A DNA stretch of 64,000 bases, from assembly GCF_032854445.1 (NCBI RefSeq), contig NC_088301.1, forward strand, positions 4,265,703 to 4,329,702. Direction: 5' to 3'. Of the stretch, positions 50,101 to 61,570 are shown one piece after another. The notes beneath the pieces are model-generated. The model made no database searches. It saw only the letters and a program-made list of their open reading frames with translations, and was not told where the DNA came from. The DNA is from Liolophura sinensis (lineage: Eukaryota > Mollusca > Polyplacophora > Chitonida > Chitonidae). Numbering within the stretch: position 1 is the first letter of the stretch; every line of letters begins with the position of its first letter. A program made the position numbers and the translations under genes.

Positions 50101-50633
50101 CTTGGGGAGGGAGATTCTAAACCCTGGGATGGAGTAACATCAGATGCTGATATGAGAGGATGTATGTACTCATAAAGACATTTGTATACATTCTTGTGTC
50201 ATTTTAGTTGTGTGGACACAAGTTGTATCATGTAGAAATACGTTGAGATACAAGATTCAGTTGCTAATGACCATATGGCCATTTTTGCCTTTGTGTGCTC
50301 CAAGACAACATTTTACTTGTTCTTCAGAAGCTCTCTTAAGAGGAAGATTTAATTTGTTTGAACTAAATCTCCATTGCCCTTGTCTTCTGTTTGTTAATTA
50401 TTACATGCATTTTTTCTAGACTAGAAATTTGAATTAGGATTGATATCTTATTACATTCAAATCCTAGGGTGCAGTAATAAGGGTCAGATAATAGTAATAT
50501 CATGGAATTCAAGAAGTTCATCAGACAGATGTATAGTTCACAGAGTGATACATGTGTTTTTCTGTTTGTAGCTAAATTCCCAGTGTATGATGGCATGGAA
50601 ACGACACCTGGCTTGAAGTCAGGAAAGAGGTGA
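47126..50633 (+). CDS. NDUFAF2: NDUFAF2 homologue (mimitin, complex I assembly factor 2), six exons
   Basis: Exons are 47126-47255, 48053-48142, 48822-48862, 49469-49543, 50086-50161 and 50572-50633. All introns have GT-AG ends and the frame is continuous, giving 157 residues (human about 169). An in-frame TAA lies nine bases before the ATG, so the start is firm. Family marks are VGEDHLGNRYF in exon 1 and GGRWVEPVN in exon 2. PVEWEAWLRGRRDDPPT spans the exon 2-3 join, followed by an acidic and basic helical segment ending ELEDKSKQ. The protein belongs to the NDUFA12/B17.2-like family. It is a mitochondrial matrix chaperone that binds a late intermediate of respiratory complex I in place of NDUFA12. 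The basic N-terminus (MSRRISVLGQVLKNLRNSFS) suits mitochondrial import. Two SINEs lie in intron 3 and a tRNA-like fragment in intron 4. Confidence 0.97.
48968..49083 (+). mobile_element. SINE (family A) fragment in NDUFAF2 intron 3
   Basis: It runs from ACAGATGGTCGTGGGTTTGT to GGCATAGAACATTAATCAAA plus the AATA tail. It is a 5'-truncated and diverged copy. Confidence 0.85.
49198..49333 (+). mobile_element. SINE (family A) fragment in NDUFAF2 intron 3
   Basis: It runs from TGGTCTGCCAGCAACCTGGA to GTACAGCATAAAACACCAAT plus the AATA tail. It is a separate insertion from the one 115 bases upstream: both have their own tail. Confidence 0.85.
49637..49700 (-). mobile_element. tRNA-like SINE head fragment in NDUFAF2 intron 4
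   Basis: On the minus strand TTTAGTCTGGTAGTAGAAGC (A-box-like) is followed by ACTGGTTCAAATCCCATGC (B-box-like). The spacing is right for a tRNA head, but acceptor-stem pairing is not evident. Confidence 0.5.
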
Positions 50634-51039
50634 CAAGAACTGGGCTGGAGAGCACCTGATTGATGAGCTCTTCTCTGTAGTGTAGAATGAGATTGTATGA
50701 AGATTTGTTGATTCTAATTCTCAGGATCAGTGAGAGAACGTATGTGTGTGTTAATGGGGTGTTGAGGGTAGGAGTGGTGGGGATTTCCAGTTCAGTGTAC
50801 ATACCAGATATAAAAACACAATCCATCATTCATCCGCCCTTACCTGCATCCCACTATGAGAAATTAGTATACTCTAAGAAAAGTTACAAATTTTTGCATT
50901 TGAGTGTTTGGTTTGGATCAGCACCATCTTGAATTAATAACCTTTGTTATTAATCTGAGTCACAATGATTCAGGTTCAGTACCTCAGTAAACACACCAAC
51001 AACCTTAAAACCTGCCAGTGACTTCACATTGGATGTTAA

Positions 51040-51045
51040 AATAAA
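51040..51045 (+). terminator. Polyadenylation signal of NDUFAF2
   Basis: AATAAA lies about 410 bases after the stop codon. A GT-rich stretch (TACGTTTGTTTTTATTTTGT) follows at 51067-51086, the usual arrangement for cleavage near 51060. Confidence 0.6.
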
Positions 51046-53870
51046 CAGTTGAAACTTATCATCATTGTACGTTTGTTTTTATTTTGTATAAATAAGAAGG
51101 AAGTATTTGTAGGCTGATGGTGAGGAGATGCTCAAATGCATGGAACAGCATTTACTGTGTTATAATAAACACAAGTTTGGTCAAAGACACGTTTTGAAAG
51201 TTGTTGAGCAAGTAATTCGTGATGTGCTTTTAGCAATGATTTCTTAAAATTAGATATCCAGGTTTCAAAAGTCACTAATTCAATCTTGCAGACATCTGTT
51301 TTCATTAAAACAAAAATTTGATGAGAAAGTTGTGAGTTTTTACTCAGCAGTTGACAAGAATACTCATTCAAAGATAAGAAATTGTGTAAATTTTTATGGT
51401 CTCTATATGTCGGTTAAGTGATACAAACACCTGGTTACTGTTATTGCTTGTCTTTGTTATACTCCATTTGCTTCAATTTCTGTTAACAGTCGAAGTTGAA
51501 ATGTCCCCAAACTTACATTTCCAGATGTAGTACGTACAGTGTTGCGAATATTTAGTTGTTTGGAGGTTGTAGAAATAACGCTGAAGACCACTGTTATGAG
51601 AAAATGATATAAGGCAGTACCTGCATAATCTACTCAATTCGGATCAAGGGGGGCAACTCTAAAAGACCTGGGATTTAGAAGGCTTGACTGACTAGTGTTT
51701 GTAGATTGCAGTGTTGCCGGCTGAGGGGAAGGCATTCTGATTGCCTCCTCTGACAACCCTATTGCCTTGTAAGGTTGTATGTGCAAACCCAGCTTTCACT
51801 AGTTCTGCTGCCTTCTTACACCAGGAGTTTTGCCTGGTGTGATTTTCTCCAGGCTTTGTATTTCTCCACTCATGAACTGTCAAATAGGTGAGCAATGATA
51901 AAATACTAGTGAGGTAATAATAAACATAAAGCCATCACTATATATGTATTATAGTTAGTAGTGTATTAACAGAACAGAAGTGCAGTAGTTCAGCTGCTAC
52001 TTATGGACCATTATTTACAGTTATAACTTATATGAGGCAAAACAACTACAAAACTAGTTACTTTTTAACCTGGTTATATCATTAACATGTCTAGCTTTCC
52101 GATTGAGGTGACTGGCGTTATCAGAGGACTTTTGGCTCTGAACATGTTGAGGTTTTAGGAGAGCAGAAATGTTTATTTACTTATTTGATTGATATTTTTT
52201 TGGAAATGATAGAGGGGCCCGAAGGAAACCCACGACCATCCGCAGGTTGCTGACAGACAACCCACGTATGACAAAGGAAGCCCCCAAGACCTTAAAATAA
52301 ACTCACAATGGCTGCATTTGTGAGTGTATGAGAGGCTCTTAGGTCAAAGCTAAAATATAGTTAGTTTTAATAAATATATGTCGGGCCAATATTACTATAG
52401 CTCTTTTCAGAATAGATTGTTCATAAATTGTTAGCGCTACTGTATGCAATATGTGGCAAAAGTTAAAAACAGTTACGATGAATCCTTACGACCAGATTTG
52501 TACGCTTCAAGCAATCCTAAAAGTGGCCACTTTGGAACAGTGTTGGAGTTTCCAGGGTTCCAGGACTACGGTGTCACTGTAAAGGGCATTTTATAGATAT
52601 TACATTTAAATTCAGCTGGCAGAAATATTTATTTTATATTCTTTGGGTTGTTCAATACCCAAAATTATTTCATTCACAATCCTCATGTTGTCAAATGTAA
52701 AACTTCCTGACAGAAGAAATGAATGATTTGGTATTAAGGCCACATGAGCAATATTTCAACCATACTGTTGCGAAAAGGGCCATATATGTACGCCGGGTGA
52801 CGAGGTATCAAGGGAGATCATCCTAAACCACTGACACACATGATTGTCTTCTTATCATCAACTATGGGGAAACAACAGTCCATGCACTTGGATGCCCTGC
52901 AGTGTGAGCGGCAGAGTCACGATGTGAACTAACCGATCTTCCAGGATGAGACCTTTGTCAGTCAACCAATCAGGACTGAACCTGACCATCACCCCGACCA
53001 CGTCTCGTCTTCACCGCCGATGGGATAACAGTTACAACAACTGAACCACGCCACTGCACACCAATCAATCAAGTGCATAAAAACACTGAGACTCTCTACA
53101 CACCAGTAGCTTCTCGAGACCTTCACCTCCTCTTCAACCTACAAAAAAAGGTAAGCAATTCTCCACAAGCACTATATATGCATCATTAAAGGTTGTGGTT
53201 TGAAGAATTATACTACGGGAGAATCCTGGACGTACCTGAAAAAAGGCTTTTATTCACTGGTCCCAAATTGTATATGTACAAATTGCCAATCACTGTGAAT
53301 AAACAACATGTATCATGCAAGAACACGAGGAAGTTCAATTTTCTGTACAGAATGTGACAATTCAAACCTAACGTAAAATCATGTTACCAAAAGATAAAAA
53401 CAGGTATGTTTTTTTCCACACCACAACCTCACCCTGACCCTCAAAGGACCATAAATATACATATTATGACATACATGTATGTATTAAACAAATTTTTTTG
53501 TCCTGCCAGTACAAGGTTTGTGAACCTTTTCAAGTTATATGTCAGAGACAATCAATTTGACATTACATGTATTAAAGTCAGAATTAAAAAGGTAAAAAAA
53601 AAAAAAAAAAAATTAACAATGCAGCCAAGTGTGGCAGGAAAGAGGTTTGTTTATTGTCCCACGTCATCTGGCCTAATTCTTTCTCGTTTCAAGAACTAAA
53701 TCTATTTGCCCTATAATCTTATTTCTTGAACAATACATCTACATATGTATGAAATGTCACTTAAATTACTGAAACAGGCTCTAGTTGCCTTTACACTCTA
53801 CAGAACTCATGTAACAAATCAGTGTGATGAACAATGCTTCTCATCATTCAAGGAAAAGCCATGTATTTTT
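51046..53870. other. Intergenic DNA between the convergent genes NDUFAF2 and SMIM15
   Basis: It holds a SINE-like remnant (52170-52345), listed separately, and a possible promoter-like segment near 53070-53150: CATAAAAAC followed downstream by a CAAAAAAAG|GTAAGC donor. A stretch at 51640-51860 with paired TTGCCTGGTGT and CACCAGGAGTTTTGCC phrases looks like repeat DNA. No coding gene is recognised. Confidence 0.4.
52170..52345 (-). mobile_element. SINE (family A), diverged, internally deleted
   Basis: The minus strand keeps CAACCTGCGGATGGTCGTGG, GTGGGTTTCC and a degraded tail before AAATAAGTAAATAAAC. The region between body and tail is largely lost. Confidence 0.75.
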
Positions 53871-53871
53871 T

Positions 53872-53877
53872 TTTATT
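53872..53877 (-). terminator. Candidate polyadenylation signal of SMIM15
   Basis: AATAAA on the minus strand lies 169 bases past the SMIM15 stop, in a T/A-rich context. Other signals occur further downstream, so the real end is uncertain. Confidence 0.4.
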
Positions 53878-54045
53878 AGAGTAATAAAGAGTTACAAGCT
53901 TGAATCCAAAAACTGAGCAAATATACATTCTTTCTTGCTTCACTGTGGACTTGCGAAAGTTATCAGAGTCTTAAAACCAATTGTGATACAAATGGCATTC
54001 TCAACCAATGTTGTATTTCTTTCATTTGATCCTTTCAGAGTCACA

Positions 54046-54276
54046 TCAGTCAGCTTTTTGTCTCTTGGCTTTGGCAATGTTTGCCTCGCGCTTTGCTTTC
54101 CTTTTCTTTTCCTTCTCCTGACTTTCAATTTGTTTTGCTAACTGCCAGGCCAGCAGTGCACTTATTATGAAAAACGGAGACAGGCACAGAAGGACATAGT
54201 AAATAAAATCCCAAGGATTTGTGGCAGCCCATTTTACAACATTTTCAAGGGTTTCTCTCCAATCCCAGCCAAACAT
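54046..54276 (-). CDS. SMIM15: SMIM15 homologue (small integral membrane protein 15)
   Basis: This is a single coding exon of 76 residues; human SMIM15 has 74. The N-terminus MFGWDWRETLENVVKWAATN is followed by one hydrophobic membrane segment (residues about 25-44, YYVLLCLSPFFIISALLAW). A highly charged tail follows (KQIESQEKEKKRKAKREANI, then AKAKRQKAD). The tail matches the family closely, including EKEKKRK, REANIAKAKR and a final acidic Asp. An in-frame TGA nine bases before the ATG fixes the start. A TTTTTTTGTTTTGCAG acceptor ends at 54329, so the 5' untranslated region is probably split by an intron with its first exon further right. The molecular role of SMIM15 is unknown. It is a single-pass membrane protein. 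The gene is convergent with NDUFAF2. Confidence 0.95.
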   Translation of the reverse strand: MFGWDWRETLENVVKWAATNPWDFIYYVLLCLSPFFIISALLAWQLAKQIESQEKEKKRKAKREANIAKAKRQKAD

Positions 54277-54328
54277 CTTAGATCACACAATTTTTGTCTA
54301 TAACTCTGATCGATGGAATAGTGAAAAT

Positions 54329-56964
54329 CTGCAAAACAAAAAAATAACATTGAAAAAAAGTCTATCTCACCAGCTCTTAATGGCAGGTGGCAATAAATCT
54401 TAAGTGCACTATCTGAGAAATAGATGTGTGTCCAGTGTTGACAAATGAAAAATACCAATGGTGTCTTTTCCAAATGTTAACAAACAGTCAGGGGTTTTTG
54501 TTTGTTCTGTATTTTCCAAATATTAAGAAAACACTTTCACATACAGATTATGTTCACTGTTTATGCTGTATTGGTTATAGAGAAGAAACCGACCTCCAGT
54601 GAACTTTGACAAACCAGAAACCACCTAGGCTAACGAATTAGACCCTGCGTACCAAAATCTTAGTATAAATCATCTGCCTACGGAACTGTAAAAGGGACAT
54701 GGCATTTTCTTTTCTTGTTTGTTTTTTTAACTGTGTGTTTTTCATTTTTTCCACTTTTGCACAGTTTTTCCTTTTCTTCAAGCTGGCTCAATAAAAAAAG
54801 AAAAACTCGACGAAAAAGCGATTGAGTTGTATTCTTCTTAAGCACACAAAGAAAAAATAAAAACTCACAGAAAAATATCTCTGGCCCCCAGATAATCAGC
54901 TGATCGGCCAGACACGGATGCTTAAAAAAAAAAAAATCCTCCTGCAAAAGTGGAAAATGTTTCTTAAAAAAGCAGTTATAAAAGAAAAACGCCATGATGG
55001 CCGTATCAACTTCACACACTACAGCTGTAGTAGAAAAGAAATAATTTAAAAGTATGCTGTCCAATAGATTTAAAAATTGTGTTATCTTTCCAACAAGTCT
55101 GGTATTCACTTGAGTAAGCTGTTAAATACAGAAATTGTTGAAAAACGATCAACAACTAGACATAACATTTTGTGTCATACTACAATACACTCAAGGCATC
55201 ATTCAATGGCCAATTTTCGTCATGTTGACGCTCATATGTTTTGTGGAATAACATTATTCTATCCACCAAGAAGTGGCTGCGCAGTTACACTCACCAACAA
55301 ATGAACTTGCTTGTCAAATCACTGATGTCTGTCTGCAAAACCCCGACTGTCTGGTAAAATTTGTGGATATATTTATCATAGTCACAGGGAGTCAGTGAAT
55401 CATACAAAATGTCAACCCCTTTATACTCTAAGTATCCAAAGGGACCTAACACATGTGACATGAATAAAACTTGGGGTAAAGCGACAAGAGCCCTGGTTTC
55501 AGTGATTTCGTGTGACAAGTTGCCCACTATCATACTCTCGTCGTTAGCTGCCCTAGTTTGTACACTCCAATACTGTGGTCTTTTTAAGACATTTCAGTAG
55601 GAATACAATTCAATATTTATTGGAAGACTCGGCTACGGTATATCCTGAATATTGTAATTGAAATATATAGATCATGTATATCCAACAAAGATATATATAA
55701 ATTGGAAACAGTTGTTCAATGATAGAATAGGCAAAACGTAAGAAAATATATAAATGAGACATTGTCATGTTATTTTTTTGTTTTTGTTTTTCGCTTTTGT
55801 TTTTTTTTTGTTTGTTTGTTTGTTTTTTTTTTTTGGTTTTTATTATTATTATTATTGTTGTTGTTGTTGTTATTGTTGTTGAACGACAAAGACAAGCTGT
55901 GTACGCTAGGGTGAGAGGGGAGGGATACGGTGGCCCGTTAGTGCCATTCGAAATTTTAAACTTTTTGTACTAATAGACAATAATTGAGATGACTTTATAA
56001 TGAAGCTTATCATTATGAACAAAGAATCTAAAGTAGGAAGGAAATGGACACAGAAACCAAAACAGTTTACACAAAATTAATAAACTGACCTGAAAACGAA
56101 AAACAGCGATGGAAACGTTTTCTCCGCGATGTAAACCATTTCTCCACCTTTTCACCGAGGGGAAAACGTTTACACTGCAGAGAAAACGTTTTTCACTGCT
56201 TCTCGAAGTCTGTAGCTGAATTTATCGATAATATTTTATGCCTGCGTTAATTCCCTCTCCATATAGGACCTACTTTAAATTCTTTATTCATAATGAAAAG
56301 CTTTCTTTAGAAAAACCTTGAACCACGGTTAACCATCAGAAAAGGTGAATGGCAATAACAGGTCACCGTAGAGGGGCTCATTCTCACTATAGTCCTACCA
56401 CAAGGTTGCAGTGAACTGAAAGAGGACCGTTGATATTAACGCGAAACAGTGCAAAAGTTAGAAAAGTATCGCTTGATTACTATCTCAGTAAATTTCCAAA
56501 TTAGCTTATTTACTCAAATGCATAGCGTTTAAGCAGTTTTATAAAGCCTATACGGCTATAAATGACGTTTGAGTTGCCTGAGAGTTAGATATGGGTCTAC
56601 ATCTAATATTTGTTCGATCAATATTGACCCCCGGGCCCACTTGGTGCGTGGTCGTAAGCAGGTGTTAGTGATATAGCCTACCTGAGATCTGTTATCCCTG
56701 ACTCCCGTCTCTGTGTAAACTCTCCTGTCATCTTAACAAAACATATCTTTACTCGCAAAATCTGTACGTGCTTATGTCTATGCCAAACACTATATATGAA
56801 CAACCGTTTTGATAACCTCCTTTCAACCATTTGTTTACTTTAACAAAGGGACTACTTCTCTGAAACTTCGGCTATACATCTGTGATGTGACGGGTATATA
56901 CGACTAAATAGACTAATAATGGTCATATAGGCCTAGTATTTATAGATCCATATATGCAGTATAT
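54329..56964. other. Region upstream of SMIM15, probably its 5' intron; nothing else recognised
   Basis: The first SMIM15 exon should lie here or further right, but I cannot place it. Open frames at 54678-55109 (poly-Phe/Lys low complexity) and 55291-55533 on the minus strand have no family features. A T-rich stretch merges into ATT/GTT repeats at 55769-55881. Confidence 0.4.
55769..55881. repeat. T-rich and ATT/GTT trinucleotide repeat
   Basis: Long T runs interrupted by G give way at about 55841 to ATT repeats and then GTT repeats. Confidence 0.9.
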
Positions 56965-57552
56965 CGGGTGGGCATAACAGATGGGCCGTACTTTGATGCT
57001 ACATTGCTCCATTATCCTGTGTTCAAGCCCTTTCAAACATGATGGCATTGTTTTTGTTAATATACTGACCAATTTTCAAGGTCATAGCTTGAGTAGTCTC
57101 TACACAGGGTTAAAATGAAAACATGGTCTCAAAATCGCGCGTTCCGGTGACCCACATTGCACCACCTATCAGGTGTCATGAGTAGAGTGCGCTCTGCACC
57201 TGTGTGACATGCGTCAATTAAGTGTCGTCTGGCTCTATTGTCAGAGAAACCCTTCTGCCAGGTAGGCGCAAGTTTTGCTGAATCAAGGTGGTTTTCTCTG
57301 CGGTAGACAATGAATTGATCACCTTTTCAAGTAAAACAAGGTAGAACATCATTTTGAAATGTCCGGAACATGCGTTTTTGACTCTATTTTGATTTTGGTC
57401 CCATGAACAGTAATCTTAAAGGATGAAAGTGAAATTTGGTCTGTTTACTTAGGACATAATGGCTTTTAAGTGTGTAATTTTTTAGAAGCTGACGTAAGAG
57501 GGTTTTGGAGATATTGAGTGTCAAAGTACGGCCCATTTTTTATGCCCACCCG
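56965..57552. mobile_element. Non-autonomous DNA transposon with 32-base terminal inverted repeats
   Basis: The left end starts CGGGTGGGCATAACAGATGG and continues GCCGTACTTTGA. The right end, read in reverse complement, matches it at 30 of 32 positions. The 588-base interior has no transposase frame. The flanks GCAGTATAT and AGATATAT may hide a decayed target duplication, but its length cannot be fixed, so the superfamily is not assigned. Confidence 0.9.
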
Positions 57553-57562
57553 AGATATATTG

Positions 57563-57680
57563 ACACATCACCCGAGCTCTGTTTGGTTTCCTACCACTCC
57601 AATACACCCTGACCGACGTCGTATAAGTGAAATATTCCTGAGTACGGCGAAAAACATGAATCAAGTAAATAAACAAGTAA
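57563..57680 (+). mobile_element. SINE (family A), 5' truncated
   Basis: The 3' part runs from CCCGAGCTCTGTTTGGTTTC to GAGTACGGCGAAAAACATGA and AATA repeats. ATATATTG occurs on both sides (about 57555-57562 and after the tail), a likely target duplication. Confidence 0.85.
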
Positions 57681-58541
57681 TATATTGTCAGTTGTTTGAT
57701 TGTGTCTATGAGCTACCGGTGTGGTGTATGGTTAAGGACTTGATTGGCTTAATTAATAGGTTTGATAAATAGACGTCAATTCTCTATCGGTGTGCTCTAT
57801 ATATACTCTGCAGTAGAGGTCTGTGGAGTTTTTCGTGTTGAAAAGACATCTTTAAAGGATATCCACGTGAAGCTTTCAAGTGGACTGACATTTGTATTGT
57901 TAAAGCCCCATTAAAACTCAATGTTGTCGCCTGTCAGGACTCGAAGTGGAATTTAACCAGGAAAAACTCGATGAAAGAACTCTATGTCGACTTTTTCAGC
58001 TTGACGTTGCGTGTTGATTTCGGTTGGCGAGTTTTATTAGAACCACTGAACATGTGCAAGGAGCATCTGGTTTCAACAGCTTATAGTTGCGCCATTTTCC
58101 TTTATGTTTGTTTTGGTTTGAATGTCTACCTCATATTCATGTACTTCGGAATACCCGTACATAAGAATAGATGTATGGGCCTACCTTCTTTTTATTCAAA
58201 CCGTGGGAAATACAAAAGTAAAATGTCATGTAATATGTTCACGGAGTACATACCATGTAGTTTACACTTCACGATGCAGATGAGTAGAAATAACATTTCG
58301 TTAGGCACAATAATTTCTAAGCAAATCGCTGTTTTATCATGTTGTTTTATTGTATAATGCAGAATCAAGCCTGTGTCTTGATTTGGACCACACGGCATAA
58401 CTATACAGTCATATAACTTCAACTTCATCTGAATCCCATTTTCCTCAGTATTTACGTAAACTTCTATCTTGAATACATAAAAAACGGATATGTTGGTTAT
58501 ACAACTGGAAACTTCAGCCAGACTAGCTATTTTGGGAACTG
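57681..58541. other. Non-coding or unrecognised
   Basis: A 128-codon open frame at 57971-58357 on the plus strand is Phe/Cys/Tyr-rich with no motif, and I do not call it. Nothing else is seen. Confidence 0.35.
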
Positions 58542-58542
58542 T

Positions 58543-58711
58543 ATATTTATTTATTTGATTTAAGAATATTTCAAGAATATTTCACTTGTACGACACCGCT
58601 CACATTATGGTAGGAGGAAACCGCACAGAGCTCAGGGGAAATCCACAACTATCCCCAGGTTGCTACAAAACCCCGGAATGTACGGCCGTGGAGGAAAACA
58701 GCACGACTGGA
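58543..58711 (-). mobile_element. SINE (family A), diverged, 5' truncated
   Basis: The minus strand shows the body from GTCGTGCTGTTTTCCTCCAC to the AATATTCTTGAAATATTCTT tail, where the GAGTACGGCGTAAAAC segment is lost and the preceding phrase is duplicated. Confidence 0.82.
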
Positions 58712-58716
58712 CATTT

Positions 58717-59599
58717 TGTACAGGGGAAATATTTACAACCTTTATCAAATGTTTGTAATTACATGAGTCAAATTATTTACAATTCTGATGAATTAATTGT
58801 TTATACCTGCGATGAAATGTTCCCAGTGGTATGTGTCAACTGAATATCCCAAACAGAATCGACATTGTTGTACATGGTCAGTTTGTGTCCCCCACATGAG
58901 GAGTCCCAATGAATGATTTGACATTTGAATCGCACGGTCCTGTATGTCATTGGTCTGATTCGGACCGCGCACAGGCAGCTACTGAGTGTATCCAATGAAA
59001 TGGACACCCTACTTTTTCCGTTATCTCAGATTTCTGAACGGTACGCTCGAATTAAGGTTTATAAATGTGTGACCTATAAATGAACAGAAATCTTCCTGTA
59101 TACAGGGTTAAGGATTTTATAGTTCCTACCACCAAAGACGTGTTCGTGTAACGTAAAGATCGCAAGAACAAACAGCAGAAACGGATATCTAAGGATGCCC
59201 CCATCTGATCTAAATCTGGTCATCGAGGTCACAAATGGGTTTTATTATTGTCCTATACCCTGCATTGCTCATATACCCAACTCTTTGTGTCTATATGTAT
59301 ACGCTTGTCAATGTAAAAGTAGTGTAAAATGTTTCATATGTATTACAATGGGCAAACTATTATTTCTGTGTCGTCTTGCACGTAGGTTAACTGTACAGGC
59401 GGATTTGTGTAAGATCGCTTTAATGGTAGCGATCTCTTTATGTAGGCCTGTCTGTTTAGGAGGGTTGTACTGTGTTCATGGATGTTTGGTATATCCTTTA
59501 TTAGCTTAATGGGGCTATTCGTCACTGGCTTAACGTCACGATAAGATCCGGTTATGCATCAAAATATATGTCCACTAATATGATATGGTGTATACATAC
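58717..59599. other. Nothing recognised
   Basis: Short open frames on both strands only, without motifs or splice signals that I can support. Confidence 0.35.
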
Positions 59600-59852
59600 C
59601 AAATGTGAATCCGTGAAATATTACAAGGTTTCCGGCTTTACCTGACACTATCCTGCAGGATTCACGAGCGAATGACAGCGCATGGCGATTAGGTCACGTG
59701 ATCTGGTTTTACAGCCCGTGAGGGTAGCAATGATTAATGCTCAGTCAGACCCCGGTAAAGCCGGTTGTGCTAACAGCGAACGGGACTATACCATTTATCG
59801 GACTGTACTATACAGCTTTTACATCCACGCCAGTTAGATACTACATACAGGT
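59600..59852 (+). promoter_or_regulatory. Candidate promoter and non-coding first exon
   Basis: The segment is richer in G and C than its surroundings and carries an E-box-like TCACGTGA at about 59695-59702. It ends in a near-ideal donor, ATACAG|GTAAGTAACC, at 59850. This is what a first exon followed by a long intron looks like. No downstream coding exon was found in the window, so the call is tentative. Confidence 0.35.
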
Positions 59853-60372
59853 AAGTAACCGTTATTTTCATTTACCATTTCTGAAAAATTTACAGTTATA
59901 AAGTAGAACTGTTTTAAATTAGTTGATCTGTTAGCAGATTTTCCGTAATACATCCGATAAAGGCCCAAGTGAACAAATGTGCTAAAGTTTATTCCCCTGT
60001 GCCATGAGGCATTCCCTAGGGTCTTTGCTCTGTGTGTCTCTCTGAAGAAGTTTATGTACAAATCAGAAAAGCACATCAGAACTACGTGATTGTGTTAGGA
60101 TTTTTTTTTCATCTTTCATATTTCTTCTCGTTTGATCGTTTTAAATTGTCTCCCTGTGTATACATGTATACTTCACTTTCAAAGTAAAGTGATGATATTC
60201 AGTGTTGTTATTTTAAATTGTTTACAGATGTACACATTTTTTGTTTTTGATTTATAAGACAACTGTTAAATAATGCACACATATACACATGATATGCAGA
60301 AGAAAGTGACATCAACCACTCAACTGAACCACGTCAATTTAAGGTGGAAATGTTGTTTGAAATTATAACGTG

Positions 60373-60376
<4 letters not shown>

Positions 60377-60467
<91 letters not shown>
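60377..60467. repeat. TA microsatellite, long
   Basis: About 45 TA dinucleotides with a single interruption (AAGT) near 60435. Confidence 0.97.
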
Positions 60468-60468
<1 letters not shown>

Positions 60469-61319
60469 CCTATTTCCATTTTATCTATTTTGTCTATTTA
60501 TTCCTTTATAACATATCATTATTCTAAAAAAAAAACATCACATTCAATTTTTGTTTTAGATTTTACATTTCATCTGTACATCTTTTTAATAGGAAACAGG
60601 TGCATTTGTAATAAGTATTTTTGTTAACATCAACAGGCCATCGGATATGTTTATATAGATCTATATGGTCATGCTGTGATCGTGCACTGACGATGAACAC
60701 AACAATATGATTTGTGTTATCTGTAAATGTACACTGTGTATATATGAACGCCTGGGGCTTTACGTCGTACTGGGTACAGGTGTTTCTTATTTGTTTTTTT
60801 TTTTACTATGAAACGGTGTATGTCTTCACACTGGGTAGACGGAATATTTGCCTTCCCCACTGTCACACATCCCCGTTACACACTCTGATATGTTTTAACC
60901 TCTGATGTTATAATTTACAACACACATGAGGTAAACTCAGTATATACAATCAAATTGTACAGGTTAATGCATTTATTGTTGTTTTGCAACAAACACCCCC
61001 TCGTACAGTCTCTACCTATGCAGTATACATAGTCCGGTTTCTAAAATACCTGTATGTAGTGTACACTGTATACATGTGCCATAGCCAAATTTACTTTAAC
61101 CCTTGCCCTACATCGCTCCTGTATCTCTGTTCACCGCAGAAGTCCTAAAAGTGAGGTCCACTGAGGTATATGTAGTCTCTCATTACATACGTACAGACAG
61201 TTGAATACAGCTCTAAGAGATTGTCAACATTGTGGCAAACGTTATAAACTATCAGTATACATGCAAGTGTTATTTGTCATTCCGTGATTTCACCGTAGTG
61301 TATTTACCATGTTTTATAG
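60468..61319. other. AT-rich DNA with a family B SINE tail fragment
   Basis: At about 60748-60772 the minus strand shows CCCAGTACGACGTAAAGCCC, the tail of family B. Nothing else is recognised. Confidence 0.4.
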
Positions 61320-61570
61320 GCCCAATAAGATTTGTAGGTGACGTCATTCACACACAAGCGGTGTGGGTTCAAACCCGGACACTCTTGTTCACGTTTACGC
61401 TGTCTAATCCTCGTTCAAGATTATTTGTCTTATATATGGTGAGAAGATCTGTACGCTACATGTGAGAAAGTACGCGAGTAACTTACTAAATTAACGGTCG
61501 GTGGGTTACATTTGGTACCTATAAAGCCGACCGCCATCGTGTAAGTGAACAACATTTTCGTCAGGTGTAG
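61320..61570 (+). mobile_element. Degenerate SINE related to family A
   Basis: A B-box-like GTGGGTTCAAACCCGGAC is followed by a body ending TAAAGCCGACCGCCATCGTG and TAAGTGAACAACATTTTCG, which resembles the GCCGCCGTCGTATAAGTGAA part of family A. No poly-AATA tail remains. Confidence 0.5.

Noticed and set aside
53070-53150. TATA-like CATAAAAAC and a following GTAAGC donor as a gene start
   Set aside because: Only generic signals are present, and no downstream coding exon was found before SMIM15, which is on the other strand. It is kept only as a note in the intergenic entry.
54678-55109. 143-codon open frame on the minus strand
   Set aside because: It is a Phe/Leu/Lys low-complexity translation of A/T-rich runs, probably within the SMIM15 5' intron.
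57971-58357. 128-codon plus-strand open frame
   Set aside because: There is no recognisable motif and the composition is typical of chance frames. Weak hydrophobic stretches alone do not support a gene.
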